From the NCBI GenBank assembly GCA_900088475.1, contig FLMG01000265.1, forward strand, positions 255,124-319,123: DNA of 64,000 nt, read 5' to 3'. The number at the start of each line of letters is the position of its first letter. Position 1 is the stretch's first letter. Of the stretch, positions 11,253-23,717 are shown piece after piece. The notes below the pieces were generated by a model that was not told the origin of the DNA, did not search any database, and saw only the letters and a program-made list of their open reading frames with translations. This DNA is from Hyphochytrium catenoides. Taxonomy: Eukaryota; Sar; Hyphochytriomycetes; Hyphochytriales; Hyphochytriaceae. A program made the position numbers and the translations under genes.

Positions 11253-12999
11253 GCTCTTATCGCGCGGAGGAGTCTGTTGTTCTCCCGCTTCAAACCTCTC
11301 TTTTCTACCCATAATCTTCGACAGAGCGCTGTGCCTTCCTCAAGGCTGAGCTCCACTCACGCAATCATGACCAAGAAAGCGCTTGTTCCAGTGGTAAGAG
11401 TGGCCGCAGGGGAATAGGGAGGACGAGGTCTGAGAAGGTAGTAAGAGGAGCTTAAACGTTGCCTTGAAGCGTGACAGAGGGACACGCACACAGAGAGAGA
11501 GAGAGCCAAAGAGGAGGGGGATACATTGAGAGGATCGACCCTGAGAGGAGCTTGTCTCGCAGCAGCCTAACAAGCTTATCATCCCATAGGCAGATGGTAG
11601 TGAGGATATTGAAACAGTCACGATTGTGGATGTCCTCCGTCGAGCCAAATTTGAGGTGAGTAGGCCAATGATGCCTAAGTATCGCCAGCGCACGACTACG
11701 GCGGCTATAGACTGTGAGAAAAGGATGACTAGGCCCATTAGGGGCGATACGGGTAGAGATGAGGGCCGCTGAACCAGCCGAGATGCGATTAGACTCGTTA
11801 GAGAAAGTCCTCGCAAGTGCCAGGAGTCGGAGCGCTGAACGACTCACTCTTTCTTGCGAGTAGGTGGTGCTAGCAAGCGTCATGCCAGGACGGAATGAGG
11901 TGACGCTGGCCCGTGGCTGCCGCCTGGTTGCTGACCGTAACATCTCCGAAGTGCTGCAGCACTCCCATGACTGGGATGTCATTGCACTGCCAGGGGTAGG
12001 AGAGAGTTTATCAGCTCTATCATCCTGGCTGATGGGGTCTTTATGGAGTTCTTTCTTCGCCAATCTCTTTGTGTGTCTGCTCTCTCTTTCTCAGTGTTTC
12101 TCTGCTATTGACCTGCGTTTCGACTCCACTCGCTGTCTGTTCCGTCGGCCACATTGGCACTCTCGGTTGCTTCTCTCTCTTCCATACCAGTGAATCACCT
12201 GTGCTTATCTTCCTTTTGCTGGTATCGTGGACAGGGCATGCCTGGTGCTGAACACCTACGGGACTGTTCAGGGCTGATTGAGCTCTTGAAAAGACAGAAA
12301 GCTGCGGGCAAACTCTATGCTGCCATCTGTGCTTCTCCTGCAGTCGTCTTTCATCACCACGGACTCCTCGAAGGGAAGAAATTCACATGCTTCCCCTCCT
12401 TTGCACAGAAGATCCCAGGTACGATCTATACGGCGCTAGAGGATGAGGGATGCATGCGATTGCAGCTGTAAAGAGATTTAAAAATGGACAACGGGTCGAG
12501 AGGAGAGAGACAGATAGGCAGACAACAGATAAAGCGGCGGGTCACGTGCAGCAGGACGGAAAGGCAGGACCGGCACGGGGCGAAATGGGAGAGAGGTACG
12601 GCATGCCGCTTCTGCTGATGTCCTACTTGTAGGGGCGAGTTCAGCATCCTCGGACCGCGTCGTCGTATCAGGTAACTGCATTACCAGCCAGGGGCCCGGC
12701 ACATCTATCGAGTTCGCGCTGAAGATCGTCGAGCATGTTGCTGGGAAGGTCAGGAAAAGCTGTTCTTTCTTCTGTCATTTTCATTCTAGTCTGCGGGTCA
12801 CTTGTGCCCATACTAGACCTATCTATGGCCATCAGTCCAGGTCCTACGTGTCCCCTCCATCTTCTCTCTTTTTAGTGACCAACCTGGGTTCATAATCAGC
12901 TCCGTGGCTCATATCGGTCTTTCTTGACTTTACTGCCAGAGCGTTGGCAAATCCACGGAAGAGCCTTTGCTTGCTGCTGTCTCTGTGGTTGGTGCTTAA
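11241..12999 (+). CDS. PARK7: DJ-1/PARK7-type protein with N-terminal extension
   Basis: DJ-1 proteins are redox-sensing, reported deglycase-type members of the DJ-1/PfpI superfamily. Six exons in phase: 11241-11393, 11590-11655, 11864-11995, 12235-12418, 12633-12748, 12940-12999, giving 236 residues. The nucleophile elbow AAICASP places the catalytic cysteine at Cys149 (human Cys106), and Glu59 in SEDIETV matches human Glu18. The C-terminal signature [12 protein letters not shown] is intact. Animal DJ-1 is about 189 residues; the extra 42 N-terminal residues are rich in Arg, Ser and Leu with almost no acidic residues, like a mitochondrial or plastid presequence. A second in-frame ATG at 11367 (MTKKALVPV) matches the normal cytosolic start, so two forms are possible. 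Confidence 0.93.
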
Positions 13000-13339
13000 G
13001 GAAGCTGGAAAAAAAAGCCGAGATGATCAATCGCTTTGTAGGCATCTAGGCCAGCTACTGTTTTTAATACTGTTTGATAATGAATTTGCGTATGACTCGC
13101 TGTAATCAAATGAAGACCATAAGACAATCTACTTCGTCAGTGAGTAAGCGACGAGTAGAGTGGCAGTAGGACGAACTGGCTAAGAAGAAATGGGCCGCAC
13201 TAGACAAGCGAGGCGCTATCACTTCAGTCAGATCTAGAGCCACTCCTGCTGGCGGAAGAGGAGGGTCTTCTACGTGCCCTCCTATAAGAAGAATGGTGAG
13301 CCTTGTTTTCGTAGCAAAAATACGAGCACGACCTGCTTA
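13000..13339. other. Convergent spacer (DJ-1 / cyclophilin)
   Basis: 340 bases between two convergent stop codons. It should hold both 3' UTRs; no gene seen. Confidence 0.6.
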
Positions 13340-16105
13340 CTACCTGGGCGGAGACGAAGACTGGGACCTCGACCTTTCTCTGCCTCTGCTGCGGCTTCTC
13401 GAGGATTGCCTCTGTGCTTTTGCTCTCCTCTCGGGTGTTGGGCTCTTGCTCTCTGACACTTTCCTCGGCGGCGAATCGTCTCTGCGCCTTCTGTCCGCTT
13501 TCCCTCTACTTCTGCTCCTTTCGAATGACCTGGGTTTGTCTCTACGTTCTCTACTCCTACTACGCGAATGATGTCGTCCTCGTTCCTCCGAACGTTCTGC
13601 GTGCCTTCTCGCTCCTCTTTCTTCTGACCTCCTCTTAGCTTGGGTCCGTCCTCTGTCATTGCTTCTGCTTCTGCTAAGTAATTTGAAGGGAAAGTCAGTG
13701 GTGGGAGTTGTTTGAGAGGGATACCCTGATCTTACCTCTTCTGTTCTTTTCCGTCTCTTTGCGTTCTTTCTTCCCCTCTTCTTCTTGTCTCTCCTTCCCT
13801 AAAGCGGAAGCGGCTGCGGCTCTCGCTTCTGCGCTCTCTGAACTGTCTTCGCCCTCTGAAAGAACCACTGTCTTCCCTGCTGTCGGCCCTTCCCCTATAG
13901 GGTGGGCGCCTGGAGCCTCCTCGAAAGCCTCCACCTCCCGGTCCTCTGGAGTCTGACCGGTATCTGGAACGAGACTCTAATTAGAATGCAAGGAAGCGAA
14001 TAATACTTTGTAATACTTTGGACAATCGGGGAGCAATCTACGTGGCAGCCCGCAAGGACAATGCAGAGGAGAAGGCACGTAATCCCTGGCCGTGATAAAA
14101 AGGTTCTCCGCCTTACTGTCTTAGCCCTCTCCCACGGTAAATGGTTCCATCAGGACCAACCCGGACCTCGCCTCGGGGAAGCTCCTCCTTTTCTTTTGTC
14201 TTCTCTTCCGCTACCGGCACAAGAGAGAGGGAAGTAGTGTGAGACGATACGCGCACTGAGAGACAGACAGGTAGTACTTCCAAATATATTTGAAAGGGAA
14301 ACGTCTAACCTTCCTTGAGCTTGGCCTTATCCTCTTTTGACTCTTCTTCATCTGAAGAAGAAGATGCATCTTCTTTCTTCTTCTTTCGCTTCTTATCCTT
14401 TCGGGCTTCCTTTTTCTTCCTGTGGATGGGGTTGAGGGCAGGGCCTCAAATGGTAGGGGTTATAGGGGTTTACACCTTACCTTCTCTTTTTCTCCTTTCT
14501 CTTCTTCCGCTTCCTCCTTTCTTCCTCACTAGCAAGCAGTACGTTAGCTCACTCGCGCGAGGGCTCTGTCTTAGTGGGAACAAAATGTCAACGGAAGACC
14601 GGATTACCTGCTAGAGTCGGAATCGTCTGAGCTCCCGCTGGAGCTGCTTTCCTCACTTGAACTCGCCTCTCGCCGTTTTTTCGACTTCTTAGTAGCTTTC
14701 TTGTCTGCGAAGAGAAGGTAAGCTCGATGGGGACGTAGGGTTGTAGATGCTAATCCTCACCCTTTGGCTCTTCAGGGTAGCAGCCGCAGTCAGTGATTTG
14801 GATCGGTGCCACTGGGCGGTCCCGAGCATCAGTTGGTGTGGCGTCCATTCTGAGAAGGCAAAGAAGATAACGTTACTTGCCGACCTCCCCAATAGATAGA
14901 ATAGAGAGATAGATAAGCAGTAAGGATGGCTAATTGGGGAATACATAAGAACCAACTCTCAGCAGGGTGAGCCATACCTCCTAACTATGTCTTCACCCTT
15001 CAGAACCTCTCCAAACACGACGTGCTTGCCGTCAAGATGCGGGGTCGGAGCAGTGGTGATGAAAAACTGCGAGCCATTAGTGTTGGGTCCTAGTTAAAAA
15101 GAGTGTCACGGCGTAAGATAGAAAGAGAGGAAGCTGAATGAGGAAACCAGTTGAGGAGCTTGTAGGAACATTGGGCGAGAACAGGTAGGTATAAGTGAAG
15201 ACTAGGTGACCGAAGACCGCCACTTTCGCGGTGTCAGGTCTGGATGGCGAAGTATGATACTCAGCAATGAAAGAGTAGTTTGGCCAGTGATAAGGGCAGA
15301 ATGAGTGCAAAGAAGAGGCTATCACAAAGACAACTATCGACCCAGTGGGAGAGTTACGACGATTCGTACCGGCATTTGCCATACTCAGGCGGAAAGGCTT
15401 ATCGTGCCGGTATCGGAAGCCCTCATCTGGAAATCGCTCTCCATAAATGCTTTCTCCTCCTGTACCATTTCCAGCTGTGAAGTCGCCCTGCGTGAAGGTG
15501 GCCAATGTGAGGGGTCCGCCCAACAGTGAGGATCGGATCGAACGAATGACGGACCACAAAGAAGCAAGTCAGCCGTCAGATTGGTCTTCAAAGGAAGCAC
15601 ATCCAGGAACGTAGGGCCGCGGACGCAGTGCAACGCAAAAGCCACAGAAGCAGAGCAGAAGACGATGGGAATACGTACGCCTTGGCACATGAACCTCTTG
15701 ATCACTCTATGGAACTTGGAGCCTAAAGGATAACGTCAATCCAGATAATCGACAGAACACCCTAGTAAGTGGGGTTGCTATTGCCGTGTCTGAGGATCAG
15801 CGTTATGTTTGCAAGCACCTTTGTAATGCAGAGGCTTTCCAGCTTTGCCTAGTCCTTTCTCTCCCGTACAAAGAGCTCTGAAGTTCGCTGTCGTCTTTGG
15901 AAGTCCCTCATAGAGCTGAAACTCGATGCGTCCAAGCGCTTCATTGCCAATAGAAATATCTTTTAAGCGAACGGATGACCCACATGATGTGGGTAGAATC
16001 AGGAGGAGCAAGGAGAGGTGGACGTCAACGCGAGAGGGAAGCGATATAGGCTTGTCTGTCGGGTGCTAATATTATTAACTTACCGAACCAACAAACTGGT
16101 GCCAT
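13340..16105 (-). CDS. Cyclophilin-type peptidyl-prolyl isomerase with RS-rich tail
   Basis: Nuclear cyclophilins of this shape (animal PPIG/NKTR, plant CYP95/CYP63) isomerise proline bonds and associate with splicing factors. Twelve exons: 16105-16084, 15959-15819, 15722-15679, 15487-15370, 15089-14978, 14849-14761, 14704-14608, 14528-14481, 14419-14310, 14210-14136, 13976-13736, 13673-13340; 476 residues. The isomerase domain (about 7-170) keeps Arg60, Phe65, Gln68, Phe118 and His131 (CypA Arg55, Phe60, Gln63, Phe113, His126). The CypA Trp121 position is His126, as in human PPIG, where Trp normally contacts cyclosporin. It carries the divergent-loop insert [18 protein letters not shown]. 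The tail is Lys/Ser/Glu-rich, then Arg-Gly, then Arg-Ser dipeptides ending SSSPPR. The donor at 14135 (GTGGGA) is the least certain junction. Confidence 0.93.
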
Positions 16106-19100
16106 GGTTGCAGCGCTCAGCGGTTGGCAGACGGAAGCTACCTAACGCCGCCTGGAAGGCGAAGGACCGCCCAGATGCAAGAGCACGACACCACTGATCT
16201 CTCGAAATGGCCGTGCTGACCGCCAATGCAGGTTCGTCCGTCTCTTCTGTGAGGCAGTCTCATCAGCTGAAAGCCACCACCAGACCGCTGCATGGCCAAC
16301 AACTTCCGCAAACTCCATCTGATAAAGGGCTCTAATAAAGATTAGAAGAACAAAACCCTTGTGTTGGAGAGTGATGTGAGCGTTGAAGCTTTTGAAAGCG
16401 GCTAACGCTAATCCGTATCTTTATACGTACTCGAATCCCTTGCTCGGAGCTCGAACAGACAGTCACCATCATGGACAACCTGAGAAGGCTCACAAGGCAG
16501 CTCTCAAGGCTGCATTGATCCAGAGCATGGTTATTATCATCTGACTGCTGGCGAGAGGCAGAAGAATAGCTTCAGCCAGGCACGCAAGGTTTAGAGAAGT
16601 TGACGATTACCAGGCTTGTCCGGCTCACCCCGAACCGAAGGCCTAAAAGATGGCGTATAGGGAGTACTCCGCATCCATGGTTGGTGGTAACCCCAGCAGC
16701 TCTTCTCTAGTACGAACCAGGCCCGTTACTCTGGGAGTACTCCATTTGGTAAGGTCTAGAAGGACCCCTCCTCCGACGGCTGCGTGATAGCAGAGATATT
16801 GTTGGTGCGATGATTGGCACTGACATGATGAAAGCGACGAGGCGTCGCAGGAGCTGCTTGCTCATCAAGTAACATGTCGCCGCCTCTGCCCCAGTAGTCA
16901 TCATCACTCGTTATGTACCATACCAACATCAGCGATGATTTCCATCCTCTCTTGGTGGAGCTTGATTATACCAGTGGTGCTCTGGGGCTGGTGGATGACT
17001 TTACTATTCTCGTCTTCTTTATAATTGAGTCAAGTCATTAGAGGTAATAAACTCCTTGATCGAGGGCAACGAAGAACGGTACATCTAGGCATCCAAGGCA
17101 ATCCACCATCGTCTTCTAGCTTGTGCTAGTTAGAAAGCAGCGTATCGCAGTCGTTATACCTTAATGACTGTTAACTGCAACCCATAGGGGATGCTGATTA
17201 TCGGTATAAGCATAGGACACCTGTTGCGGCAACGACGGCGCTGCTGGTAGCGGGCTTTCCGATAGTGTTAATGTTTGCTTATCAATCGCGAAGTCACTGC
17301 AAGATAATGCGGAAGCTCAGTTACCTTCGAAGTACCTACAATAAGAGGCTTTAATTGCTTCTGGGGCGGCATTGAATCCTCCGTCTTGGAAGGCGGGGTA
17401 ACAAGGATATGCCAGCGCGCACTTCACCTCCGTCCTGCGGCACAATCCTTGCCCATGCTTCGTCATTCCAGGACAGAGGAGTCGCATCTCGTCGTACGCC
17501 GCACTGATAAGGAGCAGTGTTCCTCCATCCTTGTAGCTATACTCACTATTAGAGGTCAGAAGGACAATACTAGGCAGTACTGATGGATAACACCAGCCGA
17601 TGGCTTGGTTGTTCATGCAGCCCTCTTCCTTCCTTTTGGTACCGCCGAAAGATGAGGCTTGCAGGTAAAGGTAGGCCCATCTTTACTCATTAATGAGCCA
17701 CAGCTCACTAATGGTCACTTTGCTGACCTCATTGTGAGCGTGAGCGTGACAACGCCTTCCTCTTTCATACGAGCAACGGGCCTCAGCTCTTAGAATATGG
17801 ACCTTGTTCTGAGTATTTTCCGTCCTCTGCGGGTGCCGCACCCCAGAGTTATTACCAGCAACCTGACTGCGCTTCTTCGCATGCCTCGGGAAGGGGTGAT
17901 CTGAAAGTTTGGTAGGTGTCTGGCTTCTTCCTTCTCCATCCTCCTGTTTTCTAGGTTTCGTTGCGAAGAAGGTGTGCATAATAATGGCTTGGACACGAGA
18001 ACGCTCTATGTGATATGATCTAGAAGTTGGGTGCCTAGATTTGCGTGTTCTCCGCCGATGGAGACAGACAACTCTTCCGCACATGACGACCATGGACTCT
18101 GAAATGACTCTCCCTCCCCTTGCATTGAACTTTTGCTAAACGCAACGACCGGCCAACCTGACTTGCCTCAGTTTGGGTCCTTTCCTTCCTTCATTTCGTC
18201 TTCGTTACCAACTTGCCAATGGCAATACGAGCAATCTTTCCCAAGGCCTCTAGATGAAATGGCTCCTTGCGATCCACAGTTTCCTTAGCTTTTCTTTTAC
18301 TAGATATGGCGTGGACTCCAATGACATAATGCTGAACCTCACTCTTTCATATAGACGTTGGAAGGACCCGCCAATGATCCTGGCGACACAGGCAAGAGGG
18401 CCCAGATCTGATGGGCCAATCGTTAAGAGAGAGCTTACAGAGCATGACGCCAGCCGCGTTGACCTTGGACGCGTCTACAGCTAAGCAGAGAGCTTAGTAC
18501 CATGAAACCTGTGCTAGAGTCGGGGGCTTCAGGTCTTTATCACCGGTCAAAAAATAGTCTCAACCAGGTGGAGCTCTGCCCATCATCCTCTCTATTATTC
18601 GGTCACTCCTAGAACTAATCTGCAACTCTGGACCGTGCTCGGCAACTCAGAAGAAAGACACCAAGTAACGAAAAAATATCCGTCATAGAGTCGCTAACGG
18701 CCGGTAGCGTTACCCCTAATAACCGTGCCTCTCTTCTCTTCTCTCCCCCCATGGCTTCTCTGTGTTTGTACCGTCGGAAAGCGTCTTTCCGTTTTTGTGA
18801 AGTTGGGGATGTGGGTTGATAACTGGAGTTGTACTGAAAGAGAGATTATGTACCAGTAAGAGCAGGTGGGAGAGAGGCCGCGCCGATACTGTAGACAGAC
18901 AGAGACACAGGGACGGTACAGCAGTAGATCTATAACAATGCGGAGAGAGGAGTGAAGCAAGAGGAAGAGAAACGCGGAGAGCTGTACAAGAGGAGGAGCA
19001 GGAGGAGCCGGTGCCGCCAGCGGATGAAGGACAGGGACACCCCCATTATCATAGTGCCAAACGATAAGGGACGAGCTATCAGACAACTGTTTTCTCCTGT

Positions 19101-19226
19101 GGCTTTGTCAGGTTCTGACGTGGTAGATCGCTGACCGCAGCTAAATCTCCGAAAGACAGCCAACGACGAAAAGCTGTGAAAGGCTACGATCGCCTGGACA
19201 GAAAAGAGAGAGCAGGCGATTCAGTT
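16106..19226. other. 3.1 kb divergent spacer, no gene supported
   Basis: This lies between the cyclophilin (-) and CNNM (+) starts. Frames of up to 136 codons occur (17683-18093, -), but without motifs, phase-matched neighbours or coding-like composition. A small unrecognised gene or noncoding RNA could be missed here. Confidence 0.45.
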
Positions 19227-21256
19227 ATGATTGGTCTGCGGCATAAGCTCCGCAAGCCCCGGCTAATCCTTTTTCTATCACTTTCATGCGGTACCCTTCT
19301 TTACTCTGTTTTTAACAGCCGCATACAGAGCAACGGCTCTGAAACATCGGGTGAGCGGGTTATCTTTTTATTCACAAGTTCTACTAAGTGAGCTAAAGCA
19401 GTGTTGTCATAGGGCTTGCGCACGAACATGAATCCAGTCTTGGTCTTCGGCAACGGCTACGATCCCTTTCTCCGGAAGCACAGGACGCGCTGCAGCATGT
19501 AGAACCTTTGGCATTCAGCCCTGTCAAGAGGAACCCCGACGATCCATGCTATGGAAAGAAAGATTGGACTTTCGCCTGTGAACCAGATCTGTTTCTGAGC
19601 TGTATAGCGGCTATTGTGTGTCTGATTCTGACGGCGGGAATGATGGCTGGACTAACTATGGGCCTGCTCTCCCTTGACACGCTCAACTTATCGATTTTGA
19701 AGCTCGAGGGTGAACAGAAAGAGAAGGAGGCAGCGGAGAAAGTTCTTCCAATAATCGCTAACCACCATCTACTTCTGGTCACGCTTCTTCTATGGAACTC
19801 CTTTGCCAACGAAGCGCTTCCTATTTTCCTCGACAAAGTGACGGACGAATACTCAGCCATTCTGATCTCCATGACTTGCGTCCTCTTCTTTGGCGAGATT
19901 ATCCCTGCAGCCTTCTTCACTGGACCCCGCCAGCTCTTCGTTGCTGCTAAGCTTTGCCCGCTGGTGCAGATTCTGCTTTTTCTCACCTTTCCAGTCGCTT
20001 ATCCCATTGGAAAGGCCCTAGATCTCGTCTTAGGGCACTCCCAGGATATGACACGGTACAAGCGGAACGAGTTGAAAGCGCTCGTCGCCATGCAGAAGGA
20101 GAGAATGGATGGTATGGAGCAGATGCTCTCTCGCGCAGCTGACCATAGCCACTATGGTGGGTCTCCTCGCAGGCGGCACTCATCGTCTTCTCTGGAAGAG
20201 AGCACTCTAAATGTGGACGAAGTGACGATCATTCACGGAGCATTGGATATGGCTCACAAGACGGTACGCGATGCCATGGTGCCTTGGAAGGAAGTCTTCA
20301 CTCTGGATGCGAACTTGGTGCTCGACGACGACTTAATGGCAAAAATAATGTCTACTGGCCACAGTCGTATCCCTATTTACATGGCAGATACCATGAATAT
20401 TAGGGGCCTCCTCTTGGTCAAAAAACTCATCGTGGTTGACCCTGACGATAAGAGAAAAATAGGCGATCTTGCCCTCCGCAGGCCCATTCTCACACACCCG
20501 AAGGCAGGCTTGTATACTCTACTTAATCGCTTTCAGACAGGGAAAAGCCACATGGCATTAGTGACCGAGAATGTGGACTACGTGAAGCGATGTTGGGCGG
20601 AGAGAAGGCCGATTGACCCAGAGAAGGTGACATTCGAAGGTATCATCACTATTGAAGACGTGATTGAGGAGCTAATCCAGGAAGAGATTGAAGACGAATC
20701 TGATCTCACTCAAGACATCTGTGAAGAGTTGACCAGTCACAAAGTGTCGCCTGAGGCAACCATGAAAGTCGTTCTGATAGCTGTGGAAAAGTTCAAAGCT
20801 TTATTGAGGCGGGCTAAGAGGAGAAAGGAGGAAGTTGACCGGTTGGTAGAGAGTGTAGAGATGGAGATCAGACAGAACGAGTCCGCCAATCATCGGGGTA
20901 GGTCAGATGGACAAGGGTATGTTCGAGAGATTATCGATGAAAGACCGCCCCCAGCTCCTAGGAGGCGCTCTCGGCAGACCTCACCGACGAACCGTGAGAG
21001 GTTGCACAGTAGAGAGCGGAAGCCATCGAGGAATAGTACTACGGAGTCCGAATACGCCAGGAAGTCGAGCTGGACTTTGACAGGCGGAGCCACAGCCACT
21101 GCCGTGGCGATGAGTTTTGGCATGTCCCCTGCCAAGCGCTATCAAATGCTTGGAGGTGGCTTGCAAACGGCCGGAGGATCTGACGGTTATGGGCAGAAGG
21201 ACAACCTGACCAATGGAATGACAGGAGAGAACTCCCCCTTGCTGCGCAAGCATTAG
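19227..21256 (+). CDS. CNNM/ACDP family membrane protein (DUF21 + CBS pair)
   Basis: CNNM/ACDP proteins (CorC/MpfA relatives) move or regulate magnesium across membranes. A short first exon (19227-19350) encodes a signal or first membrane span; a large second exon (19479-21256) follows in phase; 633 residues. The DUF21 domain (about 80-250) has membrane spans including AAIVCLILTAGMMAGLTMGL, with the family TMGLLSLD and FFGEIIPAA motifs. A cytosolic CBS pair follows (about 305-455) with MVPWKEVFTLD, HSRIPIY and GIITIEDVIEELIQEEIEDE. The tail is Arg/Ser-rich and disordered, and no cNMP-like domain is seen, so it resembles plant and protist CNNMs. The single 1.8 kb exon contrasts with its intron-dense neighbours. 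The exon 2 acceptor (GGAAG) was chosen by phase and is somewhat uncertain. Confidence 0.92.
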
Positions 21257-21661
21257 TGACTGCCTCTGTTTGATTCCTTCTTTCCTCTATCGTAAGCTGC
21301 AACGCACGTCCATTAGTTCCTGTCTTATGGCTTAAATCGCTCACTTCTTGTGACATGCCTCCTATTTTCTTTACCCTTCTTTCTGCAATACAATCAGTAC
21401 TTACTTGGCTAGGTTGGCATATTATGTATGCTCCTATAAGCAAGCAGGGCTTCAATTTTCCATGGCACCGGTCATACGACTAATATTAAGGTTCACTTAG
21501 CTGTCACTTTTACTGAGCCCGAATCTCACAACGGCTTCTCCCCCGACAACCTGCCAGCTCCCTCTACGCTTTGTCAGTTCCTTACACCACCATCATAGAC
21601 GGGCTAGTTCCCGATCAACGCCTTTCTAGCTTCGCGACTTGTGTTTATCAATTTCTAACAA
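21257..21661. other. Convergent spacer
   Basis: 405 bases between the CNNM stop and the stop of the minus-strand orphan at 21662; presumably both 3' UTRs. No gene seen. Confidence 0.6.
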
Positions 21662-23157
21662 TCACCGCTTAGGCGACATTGCCGGCAGAGCGGACTTGCT
21701 GTTCACTAGCTTGCCTTTCTTCTGTAGAATGCCCAAATGCCCCGTTGTGAGGCGAAGAAGCTCCTTCTTCAATTTCTGAACTTCAAGCTCTGAATCAGCG
21801 ATGGGCTTTAAGCCTGCCCTACGTCTGAACTCATCCTTCGTAATGCCATAGCGGGCGGAGATGCCGGTTGCATCGCCATCCGTGGTTGCCCATAGAACTA
21901 TAGCTTCTATGGCGCTCTCAAAAACCTTGGTTGTGAAGCTTATTGCGACTCTGTTTATGTCCACTCTGGCTCTCTTCCTGTACCTGAATTTGCGGATTTC
22001 GCCCTGTCTTGCCACATAGTTGCTTAAGCCTTCAGGGTCTACGCACCAGTGATCAGGGACAGGAGCTGGCCGCACGCAAATAGACTCGTAATGTTTTCTC
22101 TGCCTTATTTTGAATAGCTCATACTCAGTGGCCTGCCAGCTGAGCTGCAAGTCATGCCGGTTATAATGAACCAGGTCCGGCACAACGGATGATCTGTTCT
22201 TGAAAGCTTTATGGGGAGGAGATGGAGACAGCTGTGGACTGGACGAAGACGCAGAAGTGGGCAGGCAAGCGGAGGTAGGAGGTGGATCCGATAAAGGAAC
22301 AGATGATGAATGTAGAGAGGATTTGGGCGATGAGGCTGTTTGGACGACAGTAGAGCCGCGGGGGCTCTTCAGGATTCTGAACTCTGCAAGCTGGGCCTTT
22401 TCTAGTATCGAGAGAGTGTGGATGAAGGCCTTCAAATTGGGTCTGCTCTCTGTCAGTTCACTCTGCTGAATGGCCTTGATAAGTTTACCGCGCCGAACCT
22501 TCCCACTGCTCCATTCCAAAGTCAAAGTTAGTAGGAGGCACCATGAGTGAAAGGAAGCCAGAGAGCAATGTCGAAGCATCAAGGCAGAGAGAGAGAGCTA
22601 CCCAAAGGTGCAGCGGAATGATGGGAAAAGGAAGGCCTTACCCCGATGGTGCAAGGCGCTTGAATAGTCCGTGAAGGAACTTGTGATCCTCCTCCAAGTC
22701 CTTGTCAAGCCTTTCATCGAATTGCTCAGGTGTCAGCCTTTGGCCAAAGTTTGATGGATACTCTTCAGGTTCCTCCTTCATCCCTGGATCTATCTTCGCT
22801 ATATGCGACAATGTAAGGCGCGAGCCATGGCCAAGAGAGAGCGTATGGTAGGCTGCTTATTCTCTTCCAAGACGGCGGCTGGCGCCAGAGCTAGACATCC
22901 ACCAGGTTGTTGTTCTGTCTTCTTCTCGGCTCCCAGTTGAGTGCTAGCTGACCGACTGACAATAATGTCAGCAGAATCAGTGTGCGCCAGTCGCCGTGGC
23001 TCATACTAAAGATCGTTCTCATAAGCTCGTGGGCAACAACCTTTGGCAATGATGCACCTTCTATCAGCTTCCCATGCCGCCCTCGCTTGCTCTAAGGTGG
23101 GTACTTCGCACTTTCCAGCTACTTTGCCCGCGGCTGATGAAGAAGAAGAAGAGATGC
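21662..23157 (-). CDS. Unrecognised basic, probably nuclear protein (3' part)
   Basis: I do not recognise the family. Three exons join in phase: 23157-23041, 22798-22642 and 22505-21662, about 371 residues. The first two are charged and helix-like (TLEQARAAWEADRR; FDERLDKDLEEDHKFLHGLF). The last has a Ser/Pro-rich linker, then a conserved-looking block with HWCVDPEGLSNYV and a very basic FRYRKRARVDINR followed by a predicted helix and a Leu/Lys-rich tail (SELEVQKLKKELLRL). Basic patches and disorder suggest chromatin or RNA association, which is inference only. The 5' end is unresolved because exon 23157-23041 needs a phase-1 donor upstream; 23360-23250 (MAISSTSERDQS...) is a candidate first exon. 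Confidence 0.65.
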
Positions 23158-23372
23158 CTGGCGCCGATGGTTAGAAGAGAGGCCGAGACAGAGATGGCAG
23201 TGACCTCAACCTGTGGATGATGATGATGATGCTGTGGTGGGGCGTTACATCCTCCACCACCGCTGCTGCTGTGCGGTGTCGACGTATTTCTCACAGCAGC
23301 GCCACACTGGGCCTTTATGTATGGGGACTGATCCCGTTCTGACGTTGAGCTAATTGCCATGAGCGTTAGCGG

Positions 23373-23717
23373 CTATAAGGCTTGGAACCACACAATCGTA
23401 CAAAGAGAAGACTGATGTCTGGAAGATCTTTGCCGAGTGCTGCGATGAGAGACCAGTCCATCTTTTTCTTCTGCAGGCAGAAGTGACAGGGCTCGAGAGG
23501 ATTCGAGGTGAGGGGCAGGACCTATGAGGACCTCAGAAGGCCGCTTCGAGGTGGAAGGAGAAGCTGGGGGCTTGACTCTCTCCTCCTTCCATTGCTGACG
23601 AGACAACGCCGAACGTACCCCATGATCTGAGGTTGTGCAGTCCACCTCTTCCTGTCTCGACCTGCCATACCTGTCGTTCTTACATTTCTTCTTCGTTTCT
23701 ACTACACCCTTCCGTTT
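23373..23717 (-). CDS. Candidate upstream exon of the orphan gene
   Basis: After a good acceptor (GATGACAG) the frame is open with coding-like, Lys/Glu/Arg/Ser-rich protein (RSRQEEVDCTTSDHGVRSAL, then RQQWKEERVKPPASP). It may be a 5' exon of the neighbouring minus-strand gene or a separate gene. Its donor could not be fixed, so the right end is the acceptor and the left end is only the in-frame stop. Confidence 0.35.
   Translation of the reverse strand, partial: KRKGVVETKKKCKNDRYGRSRQEEVDCTTSDHGVRSALSRQQWKEERVKPPASPSTSKRPSEVLIGPAPHLESSRALSLLPAEEKDGLVSHRSTRQRSSRHQSSLCTIVWFQAL

Noticed and set aside
13282-13659. 125-codon minus-strand frame at the cyclophilin 3' end
   Set aside because: A different frame of the same exon gives a regular Arg-Ser domain joined in phase to the upstream exon, so that frame was chosen.
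17683-18093. 136-codon minus-strand open frame
   Set aside because: No recognisable domain, Arg/His-rich by chance composition, isolated in an otherwise empty spacer.
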